This document shows, one piece after another, positions 39,850 to 49,100 of a stretch of 64,000 bases of DNA. Position numbers and translations under genes: made by a program. The stretch spans positions 29,063 to 93,062 of the forward strand of contig DDTJ01000088.1 in assembly GCA_002344525.1 (NCBI GenBank), read 5' to 3'. Below the pieces are notes generated by a model. It searched no databases. It was not told the DNA's origin and saw nothing but the letters and a program-made list of their open reading frames with translations. Each line of letters starts with the position of its first letter. Position 1 is the stretch's first letter. Source of the DNA: Akkermansiaceae bacterium UBA2367. GTDB taxonomy: Bacteria; Verrucomicrobiota; Verrucomicrobiia; Verrucomicrobiales; DEV007.

Positions 39850-41441
39850 AGCGGCAGCCAACTGGTCCACGTTTCGGAAAGGTAGTCGTTCCCCAATTTG
39901 AGCGCGCATCGCACCTCGGCCCCGTCGACGGGGTTCGCGGAATCGTCCTGGCGGATCTCGAAAGCCACCCTCCAAGACCCGCCCTCCGGATACCTCTCGA
40001 CCCGCGCATGACCGACGAGCCCGGCCCCGGGAGTGCCCACGGTGACGACCGCCTCCGGTTGCGCCTCGGGAGGCAGCGCTTGCAGGGCGGGACCGGCGAA
40101 CTCGAGCACCACGACCCGCGTGCCCTCGGCCCACTCGTGGACCCCGCTACGGGTCGCGACGACGTGGCAGCCCGCCTTCGCCGGATTCGTCTCCAGCGTC
40201 CAAGTCTGCGTGTAGGCGAACTTCCACGGCTCCCCGACCGGCGGAGGCGTGGCGGGCTCCCACGCGAGGACGATGTTGTCGGAAAGCTCATGCGCGGTCG
40301 CCAGCTCGACGAGCCGCAGGCTGCCCGCCTCCCAGTCGCCCTTGGGTTCGATCCAGACGCCGGGCCGGTCCTGGTAGCGGGCCTCGAAGTCCTCGTAGCT
40401 GCGCGCGTCGCGGTCGCGCTGGAGCAGGCCGAAGCCCTTCACCCCACCGGCCTCGAACGAGTAGGTGCGGCTGCGCGCCGGATCGTTTCGCAGGGGGCGC
40501 CAGAGGCTCTCCCCTTGGGCGTTCAGGATCGCGAGGCCGTCCGAGTCGTGGACCTCGGGACGGTGGTCGTCGAAGGGCTTCGTCGTGTTTTCGCCGAACC
40601 AGAACATGCTCGTGAGCGGCGCGATGCCGATGTGTTCGACCTCTTTGCGAAAGAAAAGCGTCGCCTCGACAGCCGCGACGGTGTCCTTCCCGGGATTGAT
40701 GACGAACTGGTAGGCGCCGGTCACGCTCGGACTCTCCAGCAGGGCGAAGAGCGTCACCGAGGCCGCCCCTGGCTGCGGTTTTCCCGCCCAAAAACGCGTG
40801 AAGACCGGGAACTCCTCCGGAGTCCCGTCGATCCCGGCGTTCAGCGCGAGCCCCCTCGCGGACAGACCGAACGCCTGGTTCTGCCCCAGCATGCGGAAGT
40901 AGCTCGCCCCTTGGAAGACGGCGACCTCGTCATAGACCTCGGGCTTGTGGAGGGGGTGGGAGAAGCGCAAGCCCGCGTAGCCGAGGTCGGCCGGCAGCGA
41001 TCCCTCGATCCCGGCACCCTCGTAGTCGAAGAAATCGCGGGAAAACCGCACTGGCTGGGTGTAGTCCGCCGTGAACTCGTAGACCGAGACCGGCTGCTTG
41101 AAAAGGTAGCCGGGGTGGAACAAGGCCATGCCGAAGGGCAACCCGTCCGGCTTCCAGAACTCCTTCTCCGGACGGAAGCGGATACGGCGGTATCGGTCGT
41201 AGGAGAGCCCCCTCAGGTTCTCCGGCAAGGCGCTCTCGTCGGCGACCGGTTTGAATTCACCCTTCGCGGCCTTCGCCGCGAGCGCCTCGACGTGCGCGAG
41301 GTTGATCTGCTTCCGCTCGGCTTGGGCCAGGAGGCCTTCGGGAAAGAGGAAGAAGCCGAGAACGGCCAGGAAGAACCCGGGCGGAAACGTCGATCCGAAA
41401 CCCGGGCGAACTTCGGAGACGATTTTTAGATACGCATTCAC
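39846..41441 (-). CDS. opgG: periplasmic glucan biosynthesis protein OpgG/MdoG
   Basis: Periplasmic protein that finishes glucan backbones made by OpgH. The mature part shows INLAHVEALAAKAA, LSYDRYRRIRFRPEKEFWK, LPFGMALFHPGYLFKQPVSVYEF, AGLRFSHPLHKPEVYDEVAVFQGASYFRMLGQNQAFGLSARGL, TSMFWFGEN and GFGLLQRDRDARSYEDFEARYQDRPGVWIEP, all characteristic. A signal peptide (FFLAVLGFFLFPEGLLAQA) precedes. The GTG at 41441, nine bases after GGAAAG, gives 531 residues and is the preferred start; the frame is open upstream only because it overlaps an IS remnant. Both family members OpgG and OpgD look like this. Confidence 0.94.
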   Translation of the reverse strand: MNAYLKIVSEVRPGFGSTFPPGFFLAVLGFFLFPEGLLAQAERKQINLAHVEALAAKAAKGEFKPVADESALPENLRGLSYDRYRRIRFRPEKEFWKPDGLPFGMALFHPGYLFKQPVSVYEFTADYTQPVRFSRDFFDYEGAGIEGSLPADLGYAGLRFSHPLHKPEVYDEVAVFQGASYFRMLGQNQAFGLSARGLALNAGIDGTPEEFPVFTRFWAGKPQPGAASVTLFALLESPSVTGAYQFVINPGKDTVAAVEATLFFRKEVEHIGIAPLTSMFWFGENTTKPFDDHRPEVHDSDGLAILNAQGESLWRPLRNDPARSRTYSFEAGGVKGFGLLQRDRDARSYEDFEARYQDRPGVWIEPKGDWEAGSLRLVELATAHELSDNIVLAWEPATPPPVGEPWKFAYTQTWTLETNPAKAGCHVVATRSGVHEWAEGTRVVVLEFAGPALQALPPEAQPEAVVTVGTPGAGLVGHARVERYPEGGSWRVAFEIRQDDSANPVDGAEVRCALKLGNDYLSETWTSWLPL

Positions 41442-41504
41442 GCCATTCAACTTTCCGCAATCGTCCTTCCGCCCGAAAAACACGCAACTGAATTTTTCGG
41501 ACGG

Positions 41505-41754
41505 CCGGGGGTGAAATGGGGTACTCGTTCGGGCGGCGAACAGCGGGAAGATCCGCCTAGCCCAGCCGCGCATCCTCGCATAGACCGTGTGCCTGTGGCC
41601 GAACTCTTTGGGCAGCCTCCCTCCACCACTTGGCTCCGTTCTCCGCAAGGTGGAGGATGGCGTTGAGCACCCGGAGGTGGCTGTAAGTCAGGCTGCCCCG
41701 GTGCTTGGGAAAGAAGTGCGCGTTGCGGGATTTTACATTCACACGCCTTGGCAA
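41505..41754 (-). pseudogene. degenerate IS5-family transposase fragment
   Basis: Frame 1 (41557-41754) encodes HRGSLTYSHLRVLNAILHL then AENGAKWWREAA, matching the N-terminal DUF4096 region of IS5-type transposases (usual text NGxxWRxLP). In a shifted frame directly after it is GGRLPKEFGHRHTVYARMRG and WARRIF, the next segment of the same protein. The two parts together cover only about 80 residues; the DDE domain is absent and no terminal repeats are visible. It sits between xseA and opgG, touching the xseA stop at 41755. Confidence 0.8.
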
Positions 41755-43083
41755 TCACTCCACCCGGCTCGTGATTTCCCCGTCGGCGAGGCGGGTACGC
41801 AGGAGGTCGCCTTTCACAACCCGTCCCGCCGAGGTGACAGGCCGACCATCGGGGCCGATGGTGATCGAATAGCCGCGCCGCAGCACCGCTTCGGGGCTGA
41901 GGGACTCCATCAGGCCGCCGAGGGCGCGCAGCCGTCGGTCGAGGCCCTCGATCCGGCGCGAGGCGGCGCGGTCGAGGGACTCGGCGAGGAAGGCGGTCTC
42001 CTCCGCATGGCGGGCGAGGACCCGCTCCGGCTGGATCGCCGCGAGCGCCCGACCTGAGCTGTCGAACTGAGCCCGGCATCGTTGGAGCCGACCCGCGACG
42101 AGGTAGTCCATCCGTTCCTCGAGAAAATCGAGGGTCTGCGCCAAGGAGCGGAGCTTCCGCCCCGGTTCGTGCGCCTCGATCTCGCGACGGAGGGAGAGGG
42201 CGTGCCGGTGGAGCAGGGCGAGGGCGTGCTCGGTGCGGGCGTCGAGGGCGTCGCGGAGACGGTCGAGATGGCGACGCAGGGCGGTTCCGTCGGGCACGGC
42301 GTTCTCGGCGGCGGCGCTGGGGGTCGGTTCGCGGCGATCGGCGACGAAGTCGGCGATGGTGAAGTCGATCTCATGTCCCACGCCGGACATCACCGGGAGG
42401 GAGCAGGCGGCGATGGCGCGGGCGAGGACTTCCTCGTTGAAGGCCCACAGATCCTCGATGCTGCCGCCGCCGCGAGCGACGATGACGAGGTCGGGACGCA
42501 GCTCCCCGGACGCCTCGTCGAAGAAACGAACCCCGGCGGCGATCTCCTCGGCGGCTCCGTCGCCTTGGACCTTCGCGGGATGAACCATGACCCGCACCCA
42601 AGGGGCGCGGCGCGAGAGCACATGGATCATGTCCCGGATCGCCGCGCCTGTCGGCGAGGTCACGATGCCGATGCGGGCCGGAAAGGACGGGATCGGTTTC
42701 TTCCGTGCCGGGTCGAACAGCCCTTCGGCCTCCAGCTTGCGCTTCAGGGCCTCGAATTTCGCTTGGAGATCGCCGAAGCCCTTCGCCTGCACGACTTGGG
42801 CGACGAGCTGGTATTGCCCCCGCGCCTCGTAGACCGAGAGATTGCCGTAGACCTGCACCTGCAAGCCGTCGGCGAGACGCACCGGGCAGCGCGAGGCGGC
42901 CCCTTTGAAAAAGACGCAGGAGAGCTGGGCGAAGGGGTCCTTCAACGTGAAATAGTGGTGTCCCGAGCCGGGGAGGCGGTGGTTGCTGATCTCGCCTTCG
43001 ACCCAGACGCCGGAGAAGCGACCTTCGATGCTGTCGCGGATCAAGGCGGTGAGACCCGCGACCGTGTGGACCTGCTCCGCCAT
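41755..43083 (-). CDS. xseA: exodeoxyribonuclease VII large subunit
   Basis: Degrades single-stranded DNA in mismatch repair and recombination with XseB. The 442-residue product has an OB-fold N-terminus (VWVEGEISNHRLPGSGHHYFTLKD), the nuclease region GIVTSPTGAAIRDMIHVLSRR, PDLVIVARGGGSIEDLWAFNEEVLARAI and SGVGHEIDFTIADFVADRREPTPSAAAE, a long coiled coil and the ending YSITIGPDGRPVTSA. ATG 43083 has GGGGGT in front; the in-frame GTG 43092 overlaps the rpe stop. xseB is not visible. Confidence 0.95.
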   Translation of the reverse strand: MAEQVHTVAGLTALIRDSIEGRFSGVWVEGEISNHRLPGSGHHYFTLKDPFAQLSCVFFKGAASRCPVRLADGLQVQVYGNLSVYEARGQYQLVAQVVQAKGFGDLQAKFEALKRKLEAEGLFDPARKKPIPSFPARIGIVTSPTGAAIRDMIHVLSRRAPWVRVMVHPAKVQGDGAAEEIAAGVRFFDEASGELRPDLVIVARGGGSIEDLWAFNEEVLARAIAACSLPVMSGVGHEIDFTIADFVADRREPTPSAAAENAVPDGTALRRHLDRLRDALDARTEHALALLHRHALSLRREIEAHEPGRKLRSLAQTLDFLEERMDYLVAGRLQRCRAQFDSSGRALAAIQPERVLARHAEETAFLAESLDRAASRRIEGLDRRLRALGGLMESLSPEAVLRRGYSITIGPDGRPVTSAGRVVKGDLLRTRLADGEITSRVE

Positions 43084-43088
43084 GTCCG

Positions 43089-43751
43089 TCACCCCCGCAT
43101 CGCCGCGACCGCCGCGGCCATGTCCGCCGCCCCGTAGAGCGAAGTCCCCGCGACCATCACATTCGCTCCATGCGCGGCGGCGATCCCGACGGTGCGCTGG
43201 TCGATGCCGCCATCCACCTCGATGTGGTAGGAAAGTCCGTGCTCCTCCCGGTAGTCCCGCGCCGCCGCCACCTTCGGCATGGTCTCGGCCTCCATGAAGG
43301 CCTGCCCGCCGAAACCCGGAACCACCGTCATCACGAGGAGCAGGTCGATCCGGTCGAGAAAGGGGACGACCGCCTCGAAGGGCGTCGCAGGATTCAAGGC
43401 CAGCCCGCAGCCGAGACCCGCCTCGCGGATACGCCCGAGCGTTTCCGCGACGTCATGATCCGCCTCGATGTGGACGGTGATCCGGTCCGAACCCGCTTTC
43501 ACGAAACGATCCACATATTTGTCGGGGCGCGTCATCATCAGATGGGTGTCGAGCGGAAGACCGGTGTAGGGCCGCACCGCCGCGACGAACTGCGGGCCGA
43601 AGGAGACGTTTTCGACGAAATGGCCGTCCATCACGTCGAGGTGGAGCCAGTCCGCCCCGGCCCGTTCCGCCCGCGCCACCTCCTCCCCGACACGGGACCA
43701 GTCGGCCGCGAGGAGGGAGGGGGCGATGATTCGGGTGTTGCAGTCGCTCAT
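43089..43751 (-). CDS. rpe: ribulose-phosphate 3-epimerase
   Basis: Zinc TIM-barrel enzyme of the pentose phosphate pathway and Calvin cycle. The 220-residue product has IIAPSLLAADW, LHLDVMDGHFVENVSFGPQ (metal Asp and His), PLDTHLMMTRPDKYVDRF, HIEADH, LALNPATPFE and VMTVVPGFGGQAFMEA, then IEVDGGID with the last catalytic Asp. ATG 43751. The stop is 5 bases from the xseA start, so the two are coupled. It diverges from tadA by 65 bases. Confidence 0.96.
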   Translation of the reverse strand: MSDCNTRIIAPSLLAADWSRVGEEVARAERAGADWLHLDVMDGHFVENVSFGPQFVAAVRPYTGLPLDTHLMMTRPDKYVDRFVKAGSDRITVHIEADHDVAETLGRIREAGLGCGLALNPATPFEAVVPFLDRIDLLLVMTVVPGFGGQAFMEAETMPKVAAARDYREEHGLSYHIEVDGGIDQRTVGIAAAHGANVMVAGTSLYGAADMAAAVAAMRG

Positions 43752-43816
43752 GTCGGGGCCATTATCTCCATTCTTTCCGGCTTCCGCAACCGTGCGCGAC
43801 CGGATTCCCTTCCATC

Positions 43817-44356
43817 ATGGTCATCCCCCTCCCGGACGACGGAGCCGAGTCTCCGATCCAGCTCACGAGCGACACCTTCTTCATGGAGCAAGCCCTGCGC
43901 CAAGCGCGCCGGGCCTTCCAAGCGGGCGAGGTGCCGGTCGGTGCGGTCATCGCGCAGGGGGGCGAGATCGTCGCCCGCGCCCACAACCAGGTCGAGACCC
44001 TGCGCGACGCCACCGCCCACGCCGAGATGCTCGCCCTGAGCCAAGCGCAGGAGGCCCTCGGCGACTGGCGGCTCACCGACTGCGCCCTCTACGTGACCAA
44101 GGAGCCCTGCCCCATGTGCGCCGGGGCCATCGTCCACTGCCGCATCCGGCGCGTCGTCTTCGGCGTCGGCGATCCCAAAGGCGGGGCTGCCGGCGGACTC
44201 CTCAACCTCCTCCAGCAACCGACCCTGAACCACCGCAGCGAGATCACTCCCGGCGTGCTCGAGGGCGAGTCGCTCGCCTTGCTCCAATCCTTTTTCAAAG
44301 CCGCCCGCGAGGCGGCGAAATCCGAAGCCCGAAATCCGAAGTCCGAAGAGAACTGA
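43817..44356 (+). CDS. tadA: tRNA-specific adenosine deaminase TadA
   Basis: Deaminates A34 to inosine in tRNA-Arg(ACG). The 179-residue product has the zinc/catalytic motifs HAE (H68, E70) and PCPMC (C98, C101) in TKEPCPMCAGAIVHCRI, and GEVPVGAVI and ARAHNQVE at the substrate face. The first 20 residues and the last ones, AKSEARNPKSEEN, are extensions. The C-terminal tail is encoded by the 22-base dispersed repeat at 44319-44340. ATG 43817; MBL gene follows 104 bases later. Confidence 0.95.
   Translation: MVIPLPDDGAESPIQLTSDTFFMEQALRQARRAFQAGEVPVGAVIAQGGEIVARAHNQVETLRDATAHAEMLALSQAQEALGDWRLTDCALYVTKEPCPMCAGAIVHCRIRRVVFGVGDPKGGAAGGLLNLLQQPTLNHRSEITPGVLEGESLALLQSFFKAAREAAKSEARNPKSEEN
44319..44340. 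repeat. 22-base dispersed repeat in tadA 3' end
   Basis: Exactly identical to the repeat at 21953-21974, read in the opposite orientation, and extended by further TCCGAAG units to about 44349. It is translated as the tail of TadA. Confidence 0.75.
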
Positions 44357-44374
44357 TCCCCCTTCCGGGAAGAC

Positions 44375-44458
44375 CTTTTACCTTTTACTTTTCACTTTTT
44401 ACCGCCCGAAGGGCGCCCCAACTTTTCACCTTTTACGGCGGCCGCAGGCCGCCCCCTA
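44375..44458. repeat. low-complexity TTTTAC/TTTTCAC repeats with two GC palindromes
   Basis: Tandem units TTTTACC, TTTTACT, TTTTCAC and TTTTTACC at 44378-44402, then palindrome CGCCCGAAGGGCG, another ACTTTTCACCTTTTAC run, and GGCGGCCGCAGGCCGCC just upstream of ATG 44461. It fills the gap before the MBL gene. Function unknown. Confidence 0.65.
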
Positions 44459-44460
44459 CC

Positions 44461-45819
44461 ATGCGTTTCGTCAATCTTGCCGCCCATCCCGACATCGGAT
44501 CGAACTCCTATCTCCTCGAAGCCGGAGGCGTCCGCCTCGTCCTCGACGCGGGCACCCATCCGAAGCACACCGGGCGCGACACCCTGCCGCTCTACGACCG
44601 CCTCGCGCCGGACTCCATCGACGGCATCCTCGTGAGCCATCCCCACCTCGACCACATCGGGGCCTTGCCTGTGCTCATGCGCGAGCAGCGCCGCGCCGCC
44701 GTAGTCATGACCGACCTCACCCGCGAGCACGGCTCCGTCCTCCTCCACAACTCCGTCAACGTGATGAAGGCGCAGCGCGAGGAGTTGCAGGAGCCGCTCT
44801 ACCCTCTCTACTCCCACGGCGAAGTGGATGCGGTGGCACGGCGCTGGATGGCGCGGGAGGCGGGCGAGCGATTCTCCCTCGGCGACCGCGAGCGCGTCTC
44901 CGTCGAATTCTTTCGCGCCGGACACGTCCTCGGGGCCGTCGGGATGCGCATCGAGGGCGGGGGGAAAAGCCTTTTCTACACCGGTGACGTCCATTTCGAG
45001 GACCAGACCCTGACGAGGGCCGCCGCCTTCCCCGCCGCGCCGATCGATACCCTCGTCATGGAGACCACCCGTGGCGACCACGTCCGCCCGCCCGGCTACA
45101 CCCGCGAGGCGGAGAAGCGGCGCTTCGCCGAGGCCATCATCGCCACCCTCGCTCGCGGTGGCTCCGTCCTCGTCCCTGTCTTCGCTTTCGGCAAGACGCA
45201 GGAGCTCCTCCTGATGCTGAAAGAGCTGATCGACGAAGGCTTGCTGCCCTCCGTGCCCGTCCACATCGGCGGACTCAGCACGAAGATGACCGAGGTCACC
45301 GACGATTTCTGCGACCATCCCGACCGAAGGCATCGCGGCTACCGCCTCCTCGACGACTTCCCCGACCTGCGCCGCCTCGCCCGCGGGCGCAAGGAGCCGG
45401 ACTACCATCCCGGCGCGATCTACGCCCTCTCCAGCGGGATGATGTCCGAGCACACCGTCTCGCACCGCTTCGCCCGCCGCATCCTGGCCTCGGAGCAGAA
45501 CGCCATCCTCTTCGTGGGCTACGCCGATGCCGAAGCTCCCGGTGGGCGCATCCTCTCCGCCGGGCAGGGCGGACGCGTCGCCCTCTCCTCCGATTCGCCC
45601 CACGAGAGCGAGATCCGCTGCGCCGTGGAGCGTTTCGACTTCAGCGGCCACGCCACCCGCGAGCAGCTCACTGACCATGCCGTGGCTTGTTCGCCGAAGA
45701 CCGTGATCCTCGTGCATGGGGACGAGGCGGCGAGGAGATGGTTCGCGGCGGAGCTGGGCCGGAGACTGCCGGGAACGCGGATCGTGATCCCCGCTCCGGG
45801 CGAGGCGGTGGAGCTGTGA
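44461..45819 (+). CDS. beta-CASP MBL-fold RNA/DNA-processing exonuclease
   Basis: 452-residue metallo-beta-lactamase fold nuclease of the RNase J/CPSF-like group. Zinc motif LVSHPHLDHIGALP (H60, H62, D64, H65) and the FRAGHVLGAVGM and YTGDVHFEDQTLTRA blocks are followed by the beta-CASP insert (VPVFAFGKTQELLLMLKEL, SSGMMSEHTVSHRFA) and the closing DFSGHATREQL, with HGDEAARRWFAAEL at the end. ATG 44461. Both the MBL and CASP domains appear complete, unlike the truncated MBL protein at 30878-31243. Probably an RNA-maturation nuclease; substrate unknown. Confidence 0.92.
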   Translation: MRFVNLAAHPDIGSNSYLLEAGGVRLVLDAGTHPKHTGRDTLPLYDRLAPDSIDGILVSHPHLDHIGALPVLMREQRRAAVVMTDLTREHGSVLLHNSVNVMKAQREELQEPLYPLYSHGEVDAVARRWMAREAGERFSLGDRERVSVEFFRAGHVLGAVGMRIEGGGKSLFYTGDVHFEDQTLTRAAAFPAAPIDTLVMETTRGDHVRPPGYTREAEKRRFAEAIIATLARGGSVLVPVFAFGKTQELLLMLKELIDEGLLPSVPVHIGGLSTKMTEVTDDFCDHPDRRHRGYRLLDDFPDLRRLARGRKEPDYHPGAIYALSSGMMSEHTVSHRFARRILASEQNAILFVGYADAEAPGGRILSAGQGGRVALSSDSPHESEIRCAVERFDFSGHATREQLTDHAVACSPKTVILVHGDEAARRWFAAELGRRLPGTRIVIPAPGEAVEL

Positions 45820-45845
45820 GCGGATGCGTTGAAGCCTGTGCCCCC

Positions 45846-46049
45846 ATGAGCGACATCGCCACCAGCGGCCACTACCACATCTCCCACAAATACGAGGCCG
45901 AGCTCGAACTGTTCGACACGGAGGTGAAGTCGATCCACGCCGTAGCAGTGGACGTTCCGCGAGCGGCACCGTTTCCTCCTAAGCATGGTAGTCACCGCCT
46001 CCACCTAGGAGTCGGGCTGTCGGGGGACGGCGGCGGGCTTTCATCGTAA
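45846..46049 (+). pseudogene. truncated smpB-like fragment
   Basis: The first 32 codons from ATG 45846 read MSDIATSGHYHISHKYEAEL then ELFDTEVKSIHA, which matches the start of SmpB (usual pattern YHISDKYEAGLVLTGTEVKSI). After about 45941 the sequence loses homology (VAVDVPRAAPF onwards) and runs to a stop at 46049. The tmRNA-binding core is missing, so this cannot be a working trans-translation factor. The following bases to 46180 are unlike either neighbour and may be a junction of a rearrangement. No ssrA is visible. Confidence 0.7.
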
Positions 46050-46180
46050 GACCGGTTCGCCGAGGCCGGGCTTGGCTACAAGGGTGATCTCCGCCGCCGC
46101 ATGGCGGCGCGTCAATGGGACGGGCAACCCCTTTCCCCTCTCGCGCGCTTCGCGCTGGAACTAGGACACAAAGCCCCCAC

Positions 46181-49100
46181 TCACACCGTCTGCTGGACGA
46201 GCGCCTTCTCGGGCGCACGCTCCGTCTTTCGCCGCTTCATGAGCCGGTCGAAGAACAGATACACCACGGGCGTGGTGAACAGCGTCAGCGCTTGGCTCAG
46301 GACCAAGCCGCCGACGATGGCGTAGCCGAGGGGCTGGCGCAGTTCGGAGCCGTCGCCGTGCCCGAGGGCGAGGGGGATGCCGCCGATCATGGCCGCGAGG
46401 GTGGTCATGGTGATGGGGCGGAAGCGCTTGAGGCAGGCCTCGAAGATGGCTTCGTGGGCCGCGATGCCCCGGTCCCGCTCCGCCTCGATGGCGAAGTCGA
46501 TCATCATGATGGCGTTCTTCTTCACGATGCCGATGAGGAGCAGGATGCCGATGATGGCGATGACCCCGACATCGTAGCCGAAGGCCCACAGGGTGAGCAA
46601 GGCCCCGAGCCCGGCCGAGGGCAAGGTGGAGAGGATCGTCAGGGGATGGATGAAGCTTTCGTAGAGCATCCCGAGGATGAGGTAGATGGCGACGATGGCG
46701 GCGAGGATGAGATAGGGCTGGGATTTCAGCGAGGACTGGAAGGCCTGGGCGCTGCCTTGGAAGCTGCCGCTGAGCCCGGGCGGGATCTGCATTTCGCCGA
46801 CGGCTCCCTCGATGGCGGTGACGGCGTCCCCGAGGGCGACGTCGGGGGAGAGGTTGAAGGAGATGGTGACCGCCGGGTATTGCCCGAGGTGGTTCACCGA
46901 GAGGGACTTGGTGCTGGCCGTGTCGAAGGTGATGAGCGAGGACAGCGGCACTTGGCCTCCGGTGATCGGCGATTTCAGGAAGAGCTTGTCGAAGGTGGAG
47001 GGATCGCTCTGGAGTTCGGGCGGGACTTCGATGATCACCTTGTACTGGCTCACCTGGGTGTAGAACTGGGTGACCTGCCGCTCGCCGAAGGCGTTGTAGA
47101 GCAGGGCGTTGATGGCCTGCGTCTGGATGCCGAAGCGCGAGGCGGCCTGCCGGTCGATCTCGATGTTCAGGGCCGGGGCGGTGGACTCCTGGTCGGAGGT
47201 GACGTCGTGGAGTTGCGGCAGGGTGCGGAGGGTGTCGAGGATGCGGGGGGACCATTCGTTGAGCCGGTCCACATCGACGTCCCGGAGGGTGTACTGGTAT
47301 TGGGTCTTGGAGGACAGCCCGCCGACGTTGAGATCCTGCTGGGCCTGGAAGAAGACGGTCACGCCAGGAATGTCGGCGGTCGCCTCCTTGAGCCGGGCGA
47401 TGATGACGGAGGCGGGATCTCTCTCGGAGCGATCTTTCAGGGTCACCCAGTAGCGGCTGCTGTTGGACCCGCCCTGACTCCGGCCTCCGGTTCCGACGCG
47501 GTTGGTGAAGGCGGCGATGCCGGGATCGGCCATGAGGATGGCGCCAATGGTCTCCGCATGCTGGTACATGGCGGGAAAGGAGATGTCCGGCGAGGCCTCG
47601 GCGGTGACGCTGATCATGCCCGTGTCCTGGAGCGGGAAGAAGCCCTTGGGCATCCTGACAAAGACCCATCCGGTGAGGGCGACGGTGGCGACGAGGGAGA
47701 GGAGGGTGAGCGCCTGATGCCGCAGCACGACCCGCAGGCCCTTCTCGTAGATCCGCTCGACCCCGGCGAAGAAGCGTTCAAGACGATCGTCCAGCCAACC
47801 CGGCAGGGTGCGGCGGTCGGGGGCCTCGTGATGGCGCAGGAATTTCGCGCACATCATGGGGACGAAGGTCAGGGAGACGAATCCCGAGACGAGCACGGCG
47901 ACGGTCACGGTGACGGCGAACTCGCGGAAGAGTCGCCCGACGATGCCCCCCATCAGCAGCACGGGGATGAAGACGGCGATCAGGGAGAAGGTGATCGAGA
48001 GGATGGTGAAGCCGATCTCGGCGGCTCCCTTGAGCGCGGCCTGCAGGGGTTTCATGCCCTCCTCGATGTGGCGGTAGATGTTTTCCAACATCACGATGGC
48101 GTCGTCGATGACGAAGCCCACGGAGATGGTGAGGGCCATGAGGGAGAGGTTGTTGAGGCTGAAGCCGAGCAGGTAGATGATCGCAAAGGTCGCGACGATG
48201 GAGATGGGGACGACGGCGCTGGCGATCAAGGTCGCCCGCACGTTGCGGAGAAAGAGGAAGACTACGAGGGTGACGAGGACCACGGTGAGGGCGAGGTGCA
48301 GCTCGACCTCCTCCACCGAGGATCGGATGGTGCGGCTGCGGTCGGTCTGGATCTCGATGCTCATGGCCGGGGGAATTGCGGCTTGCAACTCGGGAAGGAG
48401 GGCGCGGATGTGGTTGATCGTGTCGATGACGTTCGCGTCGGACTGCTTGCGGATCATGATCCCGATGCCGCGCTGGTTGCTCATGAGGGCGGCGCTGCGC
48501 GATTGCTCGGGTCCCTCGACGGCGCGGCCCACGTCCCGGATGCGGATCGGAGCGCCGTTGCGGTAGGCGAGGATGAGGTCGTTGTAGGGCCCCGCGTCGA
48601 GGAGCTGGTCGTTGGCATAGATGGAGAGGCTCTGGCGCGGCCCGTTGAGGCTGCCCTTGGGCGAGTTGACGGTCGAGGAGGCGATGACGCCGCGCACGTC
48701 GTCGAGACCGAGACCCAGCGCGGCGAGCTTCGCGGGATCGACCTGGACGCGGATCGCGGGCTTTCTCTCGCCCATGATGTCGACCTGGGCCACGCCGGGG
48801 AGCTGGGAAAGCTGCTGGGCGATGACGTTGTTGCCGTAGTCGCTGACCTCGGTCAGGGGGAGGACGTCGGAGACGAGGCTGAGGATGATGATGGGGGCGT
48901 CGGAGGGGTTCACCTTGCGGTAGCTGGGCGGACTCGGGAGATCGACGGGAAGCTGGCCCGCCGCCGCGTTGATCGCCGATTGCACATCCTGCGCCGCGCC
49001 GTCGATGCTCACGTCGAGGTCGAACTGGATCGTGATGGAGACGCTGCCCAGACGGCTGGAGGAGGTCATCTGGGTGATGCCGGGAATCCGCGAGAACTGG

